A stretch of DNA of 64,000 nucleotides, taken from an uncultured Lachnospiraceae bacterium. Lineage in GTDB: Bacteria; Bacillota; Clostridia; Lachnospirales; Lachnospiraceae. Each line of letters opens with the position of its first letter. Position 1 is the first letter of the stretch. The notes under the pieces are model-generated. The model saw only the letters and a program-made list of their open reading frames with translations. It had not been told where the DNA came from and did no database searches. Positions 1 through 8,955 of this stretch are shown piece after piece. The stretch is taken from assembly GCA_900548905.1 (NCBI GenBank), contig URMK01000019.1, positions 1-64,000 of the forward strand, given 5' to 3'. The translations under genes and the position numbers were made by a program.

Positions 1-226
1 GTTAGTACTGCTGCGTTTTTGGCCGAGCGGGAGCGTCCCCTGTAAGGAACCTTGCCACACCGCCGCCCCAGGGAAAAGCAGGGGAGGGGATGCCGCGGGA
101 CACAAAGGGGTATCTGAACGGTTACCTTAATCCAAGTAAATAATAAAAAAAATCAAGTATTAATTTGACTAATAATTAATTCCGTATTAAAATTAAACTA
201 AAAATTAAGTAACCGGGAGAATCTGC
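1..226. other. 5' edge region with promoter
   Basis: No complete gene is visible. A + strand frame open from base 1 to a TAA at 43-45 could be the last 14 codons of a gene cut by the window edge, but it is too short to identify. The segment around 111-127 matches one arm of the GTCTGAACCGTTACC inverted-repeat family seen elsewhere in the window. The rest is A/T-rich DNA carrying the promoter of the following LacI gene. Confidence 0.4.
165..193 (+). promoter_or_regulatory. Sigma-A promoter of LacI-family gene
   Basis: TTGACT (165-170) and TAAAAT (188-193) are separated by 17 bp, about 30 bp upstream of the ATG at 227. A GGGAG ribosome binding site lies 7 bp before the start. The surrounding DNA is very A/T-rich. 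Confidence 0.6.
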
Positions 227-1240
227 ATGGAAATTTCAGCAAAAGAATTGGCACAGTTAATAAATGTTTCACCTGCAACCGTTTCCATGGTTTTTAACAA
301 TAAACCGGGAATCAGTGAGACTACCAGAGAATTGGTTATGCGTACTGCCGCACAATACGGCTATACAGGAAAGAGCAGTCAGCCCGCCCCTGCCGCCGCT
401 AAAATTATTCAGCTGATTAATTATAAAAAACATGGAAAAATTGCGGCTGATACCCCTTTCTTTTCCCAATTGACCGAAGGGATTACCCAGGAATGCTATC
501 GGCAGAATGCGGCTCTTCATATTTCTTACTTTTATGAGAATATGGATATGTCCGCGCAATTGTCCTCCCTGAAGGAAGTGGACTGTATTGGTATTCTGCT
601 TCTGGCAACGGAAATGGGGAAAGAGGATTTTAAGAAATTCAAAGACTTTCGGGTACCGATTGTGGTTCTGGATTGTTATTATGATGAACTCATGTTTGAT
701 TGTGTACTGATAAATAATATTCAGGGTGCTTTTAAGGCCACCAGTTACCTGCTGCAATGCGGGCATCAAAAAATCGGCTATCTTCGATCAAATATCGAAA
801 TCAGTAATTTTGCCGAAAGGGCAGACGGTTATTATAAAGCCCTGCGGGCCCATAATATAAGTACCTCTCATCCTTATGTGCATGCTATTTCCCCCACTGC
901 GGAAGAAGGCTGCCAGGATATGCTGGCGGTTTTGGACAGCAAACCCGATTTGGCGGATGCGTATTTTGCGGATAATGATATCATAGCCGCCGCTGCCATG
1001 AAAGCCTTTCGGGAACGGGGTTACCGCCTGCCGGAAGATATTTCCATCATCGGATTCGACGACATGCCTTTATGTGATATGATGGAACCATCCCTGTCCA
1101 CCATGCGGGTGAAAAAGCAGGAACTAGGCGCTACAGCTATCCAGCGCCTGATGGATCGGGTGGAAAATAACCAAAGGGAATATCTGAAGATGTGCATGGC
1201 AACCAAATTAATAAAAAGAGAAAGTGTCTCCATATTATAA
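227..1240 (+). CDS. LacI-family transcriptional regulator
   Basis: This 337-residue protein has the standard LacI/GalR layout. An N-terminal helix-turn-helix (about residues 3-25, ELAQLINVSPATVSMVFNN) and hinge are followed by a periplasmic-binding-protein-like sensor core (about 60-330) that contains the usual IIGFDDMPLCDMMEPSLSTM stretch near the C-terminus. It is probably a sugar-responsive repressor. It stands alone with its own promoter, and no transport or catabolic gene is directly adjacent, so its target is unknown. Start: ATG behind GGGAG with 7-bp spacing. Confidence 0.9.
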   Translation: MEISAKELAQLINVSPATVSMVFNNKPGISETTRELVMRTAAQYGYTGKSSQPAPAAAKIIQLINYKKHGKIAADTPFFSQLTEGITQECYRQNAALHISYFYENMDMSAQLSSLKEVDCIGILLLATEMGKEDFKKFKDFRVPIVVLDCYYDELMFDCVLINNIQGAFKATSYLLQCGHQKIGYLRSNIEISNFAERADGYYKALRAHNISTSHPYVHAISPTAEEGCQDMLAVLDSKPDLADAYFADNDIIAAAAMKAFRERGYRLPEDISIIGFDDMPLCDMMEPSLSTMRVKKQELGATAIQRLMDRVENNQREYLKMCMATKLIKRESVSIL

Positions 1241-1305
1241 GGTTCTCTCTCCGGTTTGTGCGCTGCGTTGACGAGACATGCCGCGCACAAACCGGAAAAA
1301 GAACC
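1241..1305. terminator. Strong hairpin between convergent genes
   Basis: A 14-bp perfect stem (1250-1263 with 1283-1296) is extended by an outer GGTTC/GAACC pairing at 1241-1245/1301-1305. It lies directly after the LacI stop codon and about 50 bp past the end of the convergent coiled-coil gene. There is no clear U-tract on the + side. On the - side the hairpin is preceded, not followed, by T's, so intrinsic termination is likely but not certain. Confidence 0.45.
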
Positions 1306-1357
1306 TATTGATAGATGCTTTCCGTACCGCGCTCCATACCTTATGCATCCGGCCGGT

Positions 1358-2323
1358 TCATGCACTGTGCGCTTTTGGATTTGCCACGTGTTTGTTTAGA
1401 ATGGTATGGATCCTTTCTACTTCATCCAATATAATTCGTTCTGTATTTTGTATATCATTTTTTAAATTGCTTTCCGTATTTATAATCTGCAGCTCCATAT
1501 TCTTAAACTGCAGCTCCAAAAAGTCGATTCGGTTGTTTGTCTTGCCCATTTGCCGGTTCAGGTCTCCCATACCGTCTGTGAGCTCCGCCGTCTGTCTGAT
1601 TAAACTCTCCACCTGCTCCGCTGTGTTATCCATACGGAGGGTCAGAGTGTCAATCCTGTGGGTTATTTCTACCATCTGCACGTTAAGGACGGCGGTCTGT
1701 TCTGATAAACTGTCCATTCGGGTTTCCAAAGTGTCAACACGGCTTGTCAGGGTTTCTACATGGTTTGCCAGCGTATCTGTACGCTCTGCTAAAGTGTCTA
1801 CCCGCTCCGTCAATGCATCTGTACGCTCTGCTAAAGTGTCTACCCGCTCCGTCAATGCATCTGTACGCTCCGCTAAAGTGTCTACCCGCTCCGTCAATGC
1901 ATCTGTACGCTCCGCTAAAGTGTCTACCCGCTCCGTTAATGCATCTGTATGCTCTGCTAAAGTGTCTACCCGCTCCGCCAATGTATCTGTACGCTCCGCT
2001 AAAGTGTCTACCCGCTCCGTCAATGCATCTGTACGCTCCGCTAAAGTGTCTATCCGCTCCGTCAATGCATCTACCCGCTCCGCCAGTGTATTTATTCCCT
2101 CCGACAGATTATCCATCCGTGCATCCACGGCTGCCACGCGGTCTGCTATTCCCTCCATACAGCTGCTCATCATCGCTGCATGGTCCCTTATATCATCTGA
2201 ACTGGTACTCAGGGTGTTCATCCTTCCCGTCAGCACATCCATCCGGCCGTTAACCGCCTTCATCTGCTCTGACATCTCCAGATTGATATTCAGTATCAGA
2301 TCCATTTTTTCGCTATCTCTCAT
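1358..2323 (-). CDS. Repetitive coiled-coil protein (42-bp tandem repeats)
   Basis: I do not recognise a named family for this protein of about 321 residues. It has no signal peptide or membrane segment. The N-terminal part (MRDSEKMDLILNINLEMSEQ) leads into a long heptad-patterned region. In the middle, about eight copies of a 14-residue unit of the type ALTERVDTLAERTD are encoded by near-identical 42-bp DNA repeats. The C-terminal part is a more diverged coiled coil. The start at 2323 is preferred because AGGAGG lies 8 bp upstream; an in-frame ATG 6 codons earlier has no such site. A cytoplasmic scaffold or filament-like role is possible but unproven. A similar but shorter heptad protein lies at 62627-63034. 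Confidence 0.7.
   Translation of the reverse strand: MRDSEKMDLILNINLEMSEQMKAVNGRMDVLTGRMNTLSTSSDDIRDHAAMMSSCMEGIADRVAAVDARMDNLSEGINTLAERVDALTERIDTLAERTDALTERVDTLAERTDTLAERVDTLAEHTDALTERVDTLAERTDALTERVDTLAERTDALTERVDTLAERTDALTERVDTLAERTDTLANHVETLTSRVDTLETRMDSLSEQTAVLNVQMVEITHRIDTLTLRMDNTAEQVESLIRQTAELTDGMGDLNRQMGKTNNRIDFLELQFKNMELQIINTESNLKNDIQNTERIILDEVERIHTILNKHVANPKAHSA
1770..2085. repeat. 42-bp tandem repeat array inside coiled-coil gene
   Basis: About seven to eight near-identical 42-bp units encode TERVDTLAERTDAL-type double heptads. The high nucleotide identity between units suggests recent expansion by slippage or recombination, so copy number may differ between strains. Confidence 0.8.
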
Positions 2324-2459
2324 AACTAATACCTCCTGCATTCATAACCCGGAACTATATAAGGAAGACTGCATGAAAAACCGGGAAAGAACTGTGCTGA
2401 GAATACTGCCGGCATACCTGCCGCCTCAGCCTGTCCGACTTTGTACATACAGCACTTAA

Positions 2460-3000
2460 AACAGATGTGAACAAGCCCGGTATGCCTGACTTTATGCATA
2501 CCAATACAAAAATATCCCGTTAAATTATGTTTGGATCACTCGTCAATAGGGAAAGTAATACCGGACTTGTATAAGGAATACTGCCTCACGAGGTCATTTT
2601 TGAGAACAGTAGGCAGAAATTGGCGGTGCATCAGATACAACACCGATTGTCCTTCCATACAGTTACTTTCGGGAAACTGCATCCCCTTACTTTTATAGAG
2701 TGACGAATTGAAATCGTCCTTGATTGCTATGATAACCGGTTACATATAAAATTACAATTGGCAAAATGACGTTTTTTGTTACGCCCTGGTATGAAAAAAA
2801 TCGTGGCAGGCCGCATAAATACTGAATTTTTACATGTCAAAAGCCTCTAAAATTTTGTAATATACATCAGTATATATGTTACTGTATTGTAGTTAAAAAG
2901 CTGCCGTTTTCCCTCTTCCGTCATACGGCTCCCTCTTTTCACTACAATACAGTTGTTATATTTCTCCGTGTTCTTTGTCTCTGTATACCGGTACAGTGCT
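2460..3000. other. Gene-free intergenic region with inverted repeat
   Basis: I see no convincing gene here. The region holds a 13-bp perfect inverted repeat (2881-2893 and 2941-2953, ACTGTATTGTAGT and its complement) about 47 bp apart. Inside it, on the - strand, is a smaller GCCGT/ACGGC hairpin followed by a short T-run. It lies downstream of the MATE gene (- strand) and may act as its terminator. Confidence 0.4.
2881..2953 (-). terminator. Inverted repeat, possible terminator of MATE gene
   Basis: The outer arms are 13-bp perfect complements. Read on the - strand, an inner GCCGT...ACGGC pairing is followed by CTTTTT. The element is 48-120 bp past the MATE stop codon. A small inserted palindromic element is the alternative reading. 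Confidence 0.35.
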
Positions 3001-4407
3001 TCAAAGCGCCTGCCCTTTGAGTTCTTTTCTGAATTGTTCCACCGCCGCCTTTCCTTCTTCCGTTACGGGTTTTATCCATTTCCCGCTCCTGGTGTAATAC
3101 AGTTCGAAAATCAAACGTATGATCTCATCCGTATAGATGAAGGCAAATACCGCCAAAAACGGAAGGTGAAGCACCATACCCGCAATCCAGGTGGCAGGTA
3201 CGCTGATGGTAAAAAGACACCCGATTTCCAGTACGGTCCCGAAAATCGCTTCCCCGCCGGCACGGTAACAGCTGTTCATAATATAGTTGCAGGTACGGAT
3301 AGTCCCGGCAGCCAGATATATCATTATCATATATTTTCCATAAAACATGGCCTCCGTCCCCAGGCCGAACAAGCCGAGCAGAGGTCCGTTGAGCGCCAAT
3401 CCTACGGAACAGATAACAAAGGTGATCGCAGGGCAGAGCATGGCAAAGCCTTTTACATACTGGTATCCTTTCATGTGATGGCCTGCGCCGACCTCTTTTC
3501 CCACCACCACGGAGCTGGCGTCCGCCAGCCCTCCGAAAAAGGCGAACACAAACCCTTCCAGCACACGGAACGCCGCCATGGCGGCAATTGCCGATTCATC
3601 CTGTCTTCCTATTACTACATTGATCAGCATCTGCCCGATTCCATAAAAAAGTTCATTGCAGAGAATAGGGAGGCATTTGCTCAAATAAATCTTCGAAAAG
3701 CCGTCTCCCCAGCTGAACATATCCCGGAATCTCAGCTTTACCATTTTCCGATCTTTCAGCAGGAAGATAAGCAGGATACACAGATTTACCATGCCGGACA
3801 CCAATGTTCCCACCGCTGCGCCTGCCGCTCCCATTTTAGGCATACCGAAACGGCCGTAAATCAGAATCCAGTTCAATACAAAATTGGTGACAAGCGCCAG
3901 TATGGAACTGATTAAAGGCGCTTTTACCCGTTCCGTGGATCGCATCAGAAAGCTTACTATCACGGCCAATACCTGGAGGGGATAGGCAAAACCAACGATG
4001 CGTATGTAAGGAATCCCAACCTGTATAATATTCTCTTTATCCGTATAAATTCCCAGTATGAATCCCGGATTGGTAACCGCCACCGTACCGAAAAGCAGGG
4101 CAACCACCAGCATACATACCATGGAAAGGCCGAAGGTCTTATTGATACCTTTGTTATTCCCCGCCCCCCAGTACTGGGAGAAAAACAACAGTCCCCCTGC
4201 CGCAAACCCGAAATAACAGGAAAAAAACAAAGATGAAATCTGGGAACAGATCCCCACCGCAGCCACGGACAGTTCCCCCTGGCTTCCTATCATAATCGTG
4301 TCCACCATACTGGCCGTAGTGGACAGAAAATTCTGCAGCGCGATTGGCAGAGCTATCGTCAGAACCGCCTTAAAAAATATACTCCAGTCAATTTTTGTCT
4401 TTTTCAA
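3001..4407 (-). CDS. MATE-family multidrug/cation exporter
   Basis: This integral membrane exporter of about 468 residues would use an ion gradient to expel organic cations, drugs or metabolites. It has about 12 hydrophobic segments in two similar halves, and an N-terminal PIALQNFLSTTASMVDTIMIG stretch typical of the family's first two helices. I prefer a TTG start at 4407 because GAGGGG lies 7 bp before it and LKKTKIDW is a typical MATE N-terminus. An upstream ATG at 4449 would add 14 atypical residues. It is separated from the aldo/keto reductase gene by that gene's terminator and a long palindrome, so it is probably its own transcript. The substrate cannot be deduced. Confidence 0.9.
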   Translation of the reverse strand: MKKTKIDWSIFFKAVLTIALPIALQNFLSTTASMVDTIMIGSQGELSVAAVGICSQISSLFFSCYFGFAAGGLLFFSQYWGAGNNKGINKTFGLSMVCMLVVALLFGTVAVTNPGFILGIYTDKENIIQVGIPYIRIVGFAYPLQVLAVIVSFLMRSTERVKAPLISSILALVTNFVLNWILIYGRFGMPKMGAAGAAVGTLVSGMVNLCILLIFLLKDRKMVKLRFRDMFSWGDGFSKIYLSKCLPILCNELFYGIGQMLINVVIGRQDESAIAAMAAFRVLEGFVFAFFGGLADASSVVVGKEVGAGHHMKGYQYVKGFAMLCPAITFVICSVGLALNGPLLGLFGLGTEAMFYGKYMIMIYLAAGTIRTCNYIMNSCYRAGGEAIFGTVLEIGCLFTISVPATWIAGMVLHLPFLAVFAFIYTDEIIRLIFELYYTRSGKWIKPVTEEGKAAVEQFRKELKGQAL

Positions 4408-4464
4408 TCCAAATCCCCTCACTTCTGAAAAATGTAACAATCCCGACAAGTCTTACCTGTTATG

Positions 4465-4555
4465 AACTCAAACTTGGCAGGATCCGGCCCTCCGCCCGCC
4501 GGCAGAACGGTGTCCCCGGGGCGGAGGGCCATTCGGATCCTGCCAAGTTTGAGTT
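4465..4555. repeat. Long near-perfect palindrome (about 90 bp)
   Basis: Arms 4465-4486 and 4534-4555 (22 nt) are exact complements beginning AACTCAAACTTGGCAGGATC. Pairing continues inward with 4486-4496/4520-4530, leaving only a 3-nt bulge and a small loop. It lies between the aldo/keto reductase terminator and the MATE start. The size and perfection exceed an ordinary terminator; it resembles a miniature palindromic repeat. An AAGTTTGAGTT end also occurs near 63142-63152. Confidence 0.7.
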
Positions 4556-4625
4556 ATGAATAAATACCATTAAAAAGCCGGCACTTTTCATTATATATGT
4601 CCTGCGGCAGATTACAACTACTGAA

Positions 4626-4673
4626 TGAAAAAAACAGCAGGAACTTAAGCCTCCGGCCGAACGTTCCTGCTGT
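4626..4673 (-). terminator. Intrinsic terminator of aldo/keto reductase
   Basis: An 11-bp perfect stem, ACAGCAGGAAC (4634-4644) with its complement (4663-4673), is followed on the - strand by a run of about 8 T's. It begins 17 bp past the reductase stop codon. Confidence 0.85.
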
Positions 4674-4689
4674 ACATCTCTTTCCGTAC

Positions 4690-5796
4690 TTATTCAAATA
4701 CTGCCGCAACCTCATGCAGATAATCCCTCACAGCCAGATGCTGGGGACAGATTTTCTCACATTTTCCGCATTTTATGCAGTCTGATGCCTTCCCTTTTCC
4801 CATAGTATTATTTTCATAATAAACATTGCTGTTCCAGTCCTGATACATATTTTTGCTGTTGTAGCAGGCAAACAGATCCGGAATGGGAATGTTTTTGGGG
4901 CATCCGTCCACACAGTATCTGCAGGCAGTACAGGGAATGGTATCCTGCTTTTTAAGGATTTCACGTACCCGCTCCACCGCCAGATATTCCTCTTTGGCAA
5001 ACGGTCTGAACGCCTTCATAAAGCTGATGTTATCCTCCATCTGCTCCAGCGTACTCATACCGCTGAGTACCATGAATATCTGTTCAAAGGATGCGGCATA
5101 ACGGATGGCATAGCTCGCACGGCTTCCGCCCTGAAGCTCATCCAGAAGCTTTCCTGCGTCCTCCGGCAGATTAATGAGTCCGCCGCCCTTAACCGGTTCC
5201 ATGACAATTACAGGTTTCCCGTACGTTTCGCAAATCTGATATACCTTATAGCTCTCTATGCTCGGATTATCATAATCTGCATAGTTAAACTGGATTTGCA
5301 CTACCTCAATTTCCGGATGTCTGCCAAGAATCATCTCCAGCACCTCCGGTTTATCATGGAAGGAAATCCCCATATGCTTTATTTTTCCCTCCGCTTTAAG
5401 CTGTTTTACTTCTTCAAACGCATGGCAGTCTATAAATTTCTGATAATTCTGCGTATTTAATGCGTGAAGCAGATAATAGTCAAAATAGCCGACCCCTGTT
5501 TTTTCCAGCTGTTCTTCAAAAAAGGGCCGGATATCCTCTTCCCGCTGAAAGAAATCTGCTGTCAGCTTATCCGTGAGTATGTATGCTTCTCTGGGATATC
5601 TTTTTACCAGGCAATCCCGTATGGCCGTTTCGCTTTTCCCTCCGATATATCCGTGGGCGGTATCGAAATAACAGAAGCCGGCGTCCATAAATTTATCAAT
5701 CATGGCATTGAACTGTTCGTAATCCACCCGCTCCTGCGTCCCGTCATTTCCGCCGATCATAGGCAGGCGCATACACCCGAAACCTAACTTTTTCAT
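4690..5796 (-). CDS. Aldo/keto reductase with C-terminal ferredoxin domain
   Basis: This cytoplasmic oxidoreductase of 368 residues has a TIM-barrel aldo/keto reductase domain (about 1-280). The catalytic tetrad appears as Asp45, Tyr50, Lys77 and His111. The C-terminal domain carries two Cys clusters, CTACRYCVDGCP and CIKCGKCEKICP, for two [4Fe-4S] centres. Such fusions probably pass electrons between iron-sulfur centres and a carbonyl substrate, but the substrate is not known. The start is placed at the ATG behind AAAGGAG; an upstream in-frame ATG would add 20 residues that do not match the family. It is a single-gene transcript with its own terminator. Confidence 0.9.
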   Translation of the reverse strand: MKKLGFGCMRLPMIGGNDGTQERVDYEQFNAMIDKFMDAGFCYFDTAHGYIGGKSETAIRDCLVKRYPREAYILTDKLTADFFQREEDIRPFFEEQLEKTGVGYFDYYLLHALNTQNYQKFIDCHAFEEVKQLKAEGKIKHMGISFHDKPEVLEMILGRHPEIEVVQIQFNYADYDNPSIESYKVYQICETYGKPVIVMEPVKGGGLINLPEDAGKLLDELQGGSRASYAIRYAASFEQIFMVLSGMSTLEQMEDNISFMKAFRPFAKEEYLAVERVREILKKQDTIPCTACRYCVDGCPKNIPIPDLFACYNSKNMYQDWNSNVYYENNTMGKGKASDCIKCGKCEKICPQHLAVRDYLHEVAAVFE

Positions 5797-5894
5797 AAGT
5801 TCTCCTTTCCCCGTGCAGACGGAACCTGCATGGGAACGGCTTTTTTGAAAAAGCACATCGATTTCCCGGCAAATTCCGTTGTTGATAGTTGTAT

Positions 5895-5922
5895 CGTAAC
5901 TGTTAAGTCCCCCACAGTTACG
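5895..5922. repeat. Short hairpin, GTTACG-type repeat
   Basis: A 9-bp stem, CGTAACTGT (5895-5903) with ACAGTTACG (5914-5922), lies downstream of the methyltransferase gene. It resembles a degraded member of the GTAACGGTTCAGAC hairpin family found at 29355, 40820 and 47776. It has no strong U-tract. Confidence 0.4.
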
Positions 5923-6007
5923 TTCTATTCATCTTAGCACTTGGAGTGAACTCCAGGTCAAGAGAGAATTTTCCCGGCAAAACAAACACCACGGTACACA
6001 GCGGATA

Positions 6008-7504
6008 TTACTTACGCTGCCGGAGCAAAAACACATAAGTCCCTTCTTTTCTGGATATTTCAAAGCATTTGAATATATAAAACCGGTTGCGCGGTGCGAA
6101 CCGTTCCACCAGCTCTTTATTATGGGAATAAAGGACCAGCAGGGCATCCGGGGTCAGAAAATCGGAAATCACATGGAAAAAATGGGAATAAATATCTGTT
6201 ATTTCCTCTTCCGTGATTCTTCCTATCACAAAAGGCATGTCCGTAATCACTTCATCAAACAGGTATTCATGTTCAAACCGGAAAAAATCACGGTTAATAT
6301 AATGTATGATCTGACCGGCCGCCTCTGTGTTTCTTCTTGCTTTCCTTATAGCATCCTCCTGGATATCCACACCATATGTGGATCCGGCCTTAACCGCCTT
6401 GTATCGTTCGATAAGCATCGTTCCCACACCGCAGAACGGATCCAGGACCTGGGCGTTTTCTTTCAGGTACTCCGCTGCCAGGGCAACTGTCAACGCAGCA
6501 TTCACAGGACGGATGCTGGTGGGAATAACTTCCCTGCGATAGGAAAAACGGGTGTCCTTCCATGTAAATAATTTGACAAGGAGATTGCACTGCCCTTCTT
6601 TGTTTTCGATGATACGCAGCTCCAGTTCATAACTGGCCGTATTATTTGTTAATTTCCGTTCGGACAGCCGTTCCACCTGGGCGGACAGCTTTTTCACAAA
6701 GGCGCTCTTTTCATCCAGAGGCTTTTTACTTTTCATTTCCACACGGAAATAATAGGGAGCTTCTCCGGCATGTATTTTTCCAAGCCAGTCCAGAAGATCC
6801 GATTTTACAATACGTTCTGCCATCTTCTGTGCATCCATAGGGGATGTTTCCATTCCCTCTATAAGGAATAAAAGCTCATGGTAGGTTCTGATTTTAGTTA
6901 CCCAATTGAGATTTTTCACCCGGGCTTTTACCCCTGCGCCAAACGGCTTCGTTATGGCTCCGGGAGCCAGGCTGAGAAGCTCATTCTGCGTAATATCCAC
7001 AAAATTCCGGTTGGTAAGCAGGATAATATCATACGTTTCATTCCAGCCGGTAAAACGATGGATGCGTATCCCTTCCGCCCGGACAATCAGGCCGGATAAT
7101 TCCCGCATTTCTTCCGCCAGATGCTTCTGGTTATCGGCAGTCACCTCTGTTTTTTGAAGGTTTTCCAGGCAGGACTTCATATCCTGCAGGTATTCTTCAT
7201 AGTCAAAACGACCTATCGCCGCCAGATAGGAGCTTTTCACAAAGCGCTGCTCTTCTCTCAGGTATGCCTCAAATACAGGCGCAAGAAATTCCTGCCGTCC
7301 CAAATCCCCCATCAGAAGGGCCGTATTTTTTCTGGTCTTGGCATCTTCGGAATAAAGCAGGCCGGGCAGTATCCCGTCTTCCTCACGAATAAGCACCGAT
7401 AACCTTTGCAGCATGTCTTTATCCTTTATTTCCTGCCTGAGTTTGCTCAGATTCTGCCTGACATCCTTCTTTTCCAGGATTTGCTTCCATTCTTCATTTA
7501 TCAT
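6008..7504 (-). CDS. Class I SAM-dependent methyltransferase (TRM11/RlmL-like)
   Basis: This 498-residue protein probably methylates RNA. The C-terminal third has a SAM-binding motif (VLDPFCGVGTMLIE), then YGVDIQEDAI, and a DMPF catalytic motif (in FDEVITDMPFVIGR) of the kind used by N2-guanine and N6-adenine methylases. The middle (about 200-310) resembles a THUMP-like RNA-binding segment. The N-terminal 150 residues look like helical HEAT-type repeats, which is unusual. Its ATG overlaps the stop of the DEAD-box helicase gene by 4 bp (ATGA), so the two are translationally coupled. That supports a joint role in ribosomal or transfer RNA maturation. The exact target is unknown. Confidence 0.8.
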   Translation of the reverse strand: MINEEWKQILEKKDVRQNLSKLRQEIKDKDMLQRLSVLIREEDGILPGLLYSEDAKTRKNTALLMGDLGRQEFLAPVFEAYLREEQRFVKSSYLAAIGRFDYEEYLQDMKSCLENLQKTEVTADNQKHLAEEMRELSGLIVRAEGIRIHRFTGWNETYDIILLTNRNFVDITQNELLSLAPGAITKPFGAGVKARVKNLNWVTKIRTYHELLFLIEGMETSPMDAQKMAERIVKSDLLDWLGKIHAGEAPYYFRVEMKSKKPLDEKSAFVKKLSAQVERLSERKLTNNTASYELELRIIENKEGQCNLLVKLFTWKDTRFSYRREVIPTSIRPVNAALTVALAAEYLKENAQVLDPFCGVGTMLIERYKAVKAGSTYGVDIQEDAIRKARRNTEAAGQIIHYINRDFFRFEHEYLFDEVITDMPFVIGRITEEEITDIYSHFFHVISDFLTPDALLVLYSHNKELVERFAPRNRFYIFKCFEISRKEGTYVFLLRQRK

Positions 7505-8955
7505 GATATTCCTCTCGTTTTCCTGACCTTTCTTATTTTCCCCTTTATCGGCCTGGTTTGAAGGCTTTCCAATACCATGGCCCCTTTCCCATTCAGGATT
7601 TCCACATAAGTCAGACTCTCTCTGATATCGATAATGCCAATGTCGGAAACCGCCATGCCCTCTATTCCGCAGACAGTACCCACAATATCGCACGCGCGGA
7701 GTTTTGACTTCCTTCCTCCTCCAATGGAAAGACACAGGATACCCTCATTCAGCGCCTCTCCTTTTGCCGGCTTTATGACCGCTTTGCTGCGCTGGCTTTT
7801 CCAAAATGCTTTTTCCTTCTCTTCCCTGACAACAGGGCAGGGCAGAAGCGGCAGTTCCCGTCCGGTATATTCCTGCGTCTGTTTTGCCATGCGCATTTCC
7901 TCCGGTGAAACCAGGCTCACCGCCGTCCCGCTTCTTCCGTTTCTCCCCGTTCTGCCGATCCGGTGCACGTAGGTTTCTCTTCCTGTAGGGAAATCATAAT
8001 TAAAAACATGGGTAATGTTATCAAAGTCAATTCCCCTTGCCGCCACATCCGTAGCTATCAGATACCGGAAGCATCCCCGCCGGAAGGCATCCACCGTCTT
8101 CAGCCGTTCCTTCTGCTCCATATCCCCATGCAGCATCCCGCAGAAAATACGGTCCCGCCTGAGCTTCCGGAACAGTACATTCACCATTTCCCTCGTCCCG
8201 CAGAAAATAATACAGCTCTCCGGATTCTCATCCATGAGCACTTTAAGGAACGTTTGATATTTTTCCTCCGTGTCAGTACGATAAGCCTTCTGCGTAATAC
8301 TGTCCGGGCTTTCTGCGGAACCTTCCACTGCAATGGGTACCATATCCTGAATGAACTCCTCCACCAACTGCCGGATTTCCGGCTTAAGAGTCGCGGAAAA
8401 CAAAGAAATCCGGCACCCCGCAGGAATAAGGGCACAGATCGCCTTCACCTCATCAACAAAGCCCATGTCCAACATCAAATCCGCTTCATCCAGAATAAGC
8501 CATTTAATATTTCCAAGTTTCAGGCTGTCCCGGCGCACATGATCCATAACCCGCCCCGGAGTACCCACCACAATGTGGGATTTCTGCCTGAGCGTCTGTA
8601 TCTGCTTATCAATAGGGACTCCCCCGAACACTGCAGGGACCTTCAGTCTCTTTTTTCTTCCGATATGGAATATTTCGTCCCTCACCTGTACGGACAACTC
8701 CCTGGTAGGTTCCAGGATCAGCGCCTGGGGCAGGTTTTCCTCCCACTCAATACTTTCGCATACCGGTATGGCAAACGCGGCTGTTTTTCCGCTTCCCGTA
8801 GGTGCCTTTACCACCGCATTTTTTCCCGCAAGCAGGACAGGGAGTACCTCCTTCTGTATGTCTGTGGGGCGGTTATAGCCCAAAGCCTCAAGCGCTTCCA
8901 GTATCCGGTCCGACAGGGGATAGTCACTGAATTGCTCATTCTCCTGATTACTCAT
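7501..8955 (-). CDS. DEAD-box RNA helicase, DbpA-like
   Basis: This 484-residue ATP-dependent RNA helicase carries every core motif in order: Q-region FSDYPLSDRILEALEALGY, APTGSGKT (I), PTREL (Ia), GTPGR (Ib), DEAD (II), SAT (III), ATDVAARGID (V) and HRIGRTGRNGRSG (VI). The last 75 residues match the DbpA RNA-binding domain, which in characterised relatives binds a 23S rRNA hairpin. It is therefore likely to act in 50S subunit assembly. It is the first gene of a two-gene operon with the methyltransferase (4-bp overlap). Start ATG sits behind AAAGGA. Confidence 0.92.
   Translation of the reverse strand: MSNQENEQFSDYPLSDRILEALEALGYNRPTDIQKEVLPVLLAGKNAVVKAPTGSGKTAAFAIPVCESIEWEENLPQALILEPTRELSVQVRDEIFHIGRKKRLKVPAVFGGVPIDKQIQTLRQKSHIVVGTPGRVMDHVRRDSLKLGNIKWLILDEADLMLDMGFVDEVKAICALIPAGCRISLFSATLKPEIRQLVEEFIQDMVPIAVEGSAESPDSITQKAYRTDTEEKYQTFLKVLMDENPESCIIFCGTREMVNVLFRKLRRDRIFCGMLHGDMEQKERLKTVDAFRRGCFRYLIATDVAARGIDFDNITHVFNYDFPTGRETYVHRIGRTGRNGRSGTAVSLVSPEEMRMAKQTQEYTGRELPLLPCPVVREEKEKAFWKSQRSKAVIKPAKGEALNEGILCLSIGGGRKSKLRACDIVGTVCGIEGMAVSDIGIIDIRESLTYVEILNGKGAMVLESLQTRPIKGKIRKVRKTRGIS

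Noticed and set aside
1278..2459. Open + strand frame with Ser/Arg/Val-rich repeats
   Set aside because: It is the antisense reading of the 42-bp repeats. The opposite strand gives perfect heptads, AGGAGG and a good start.
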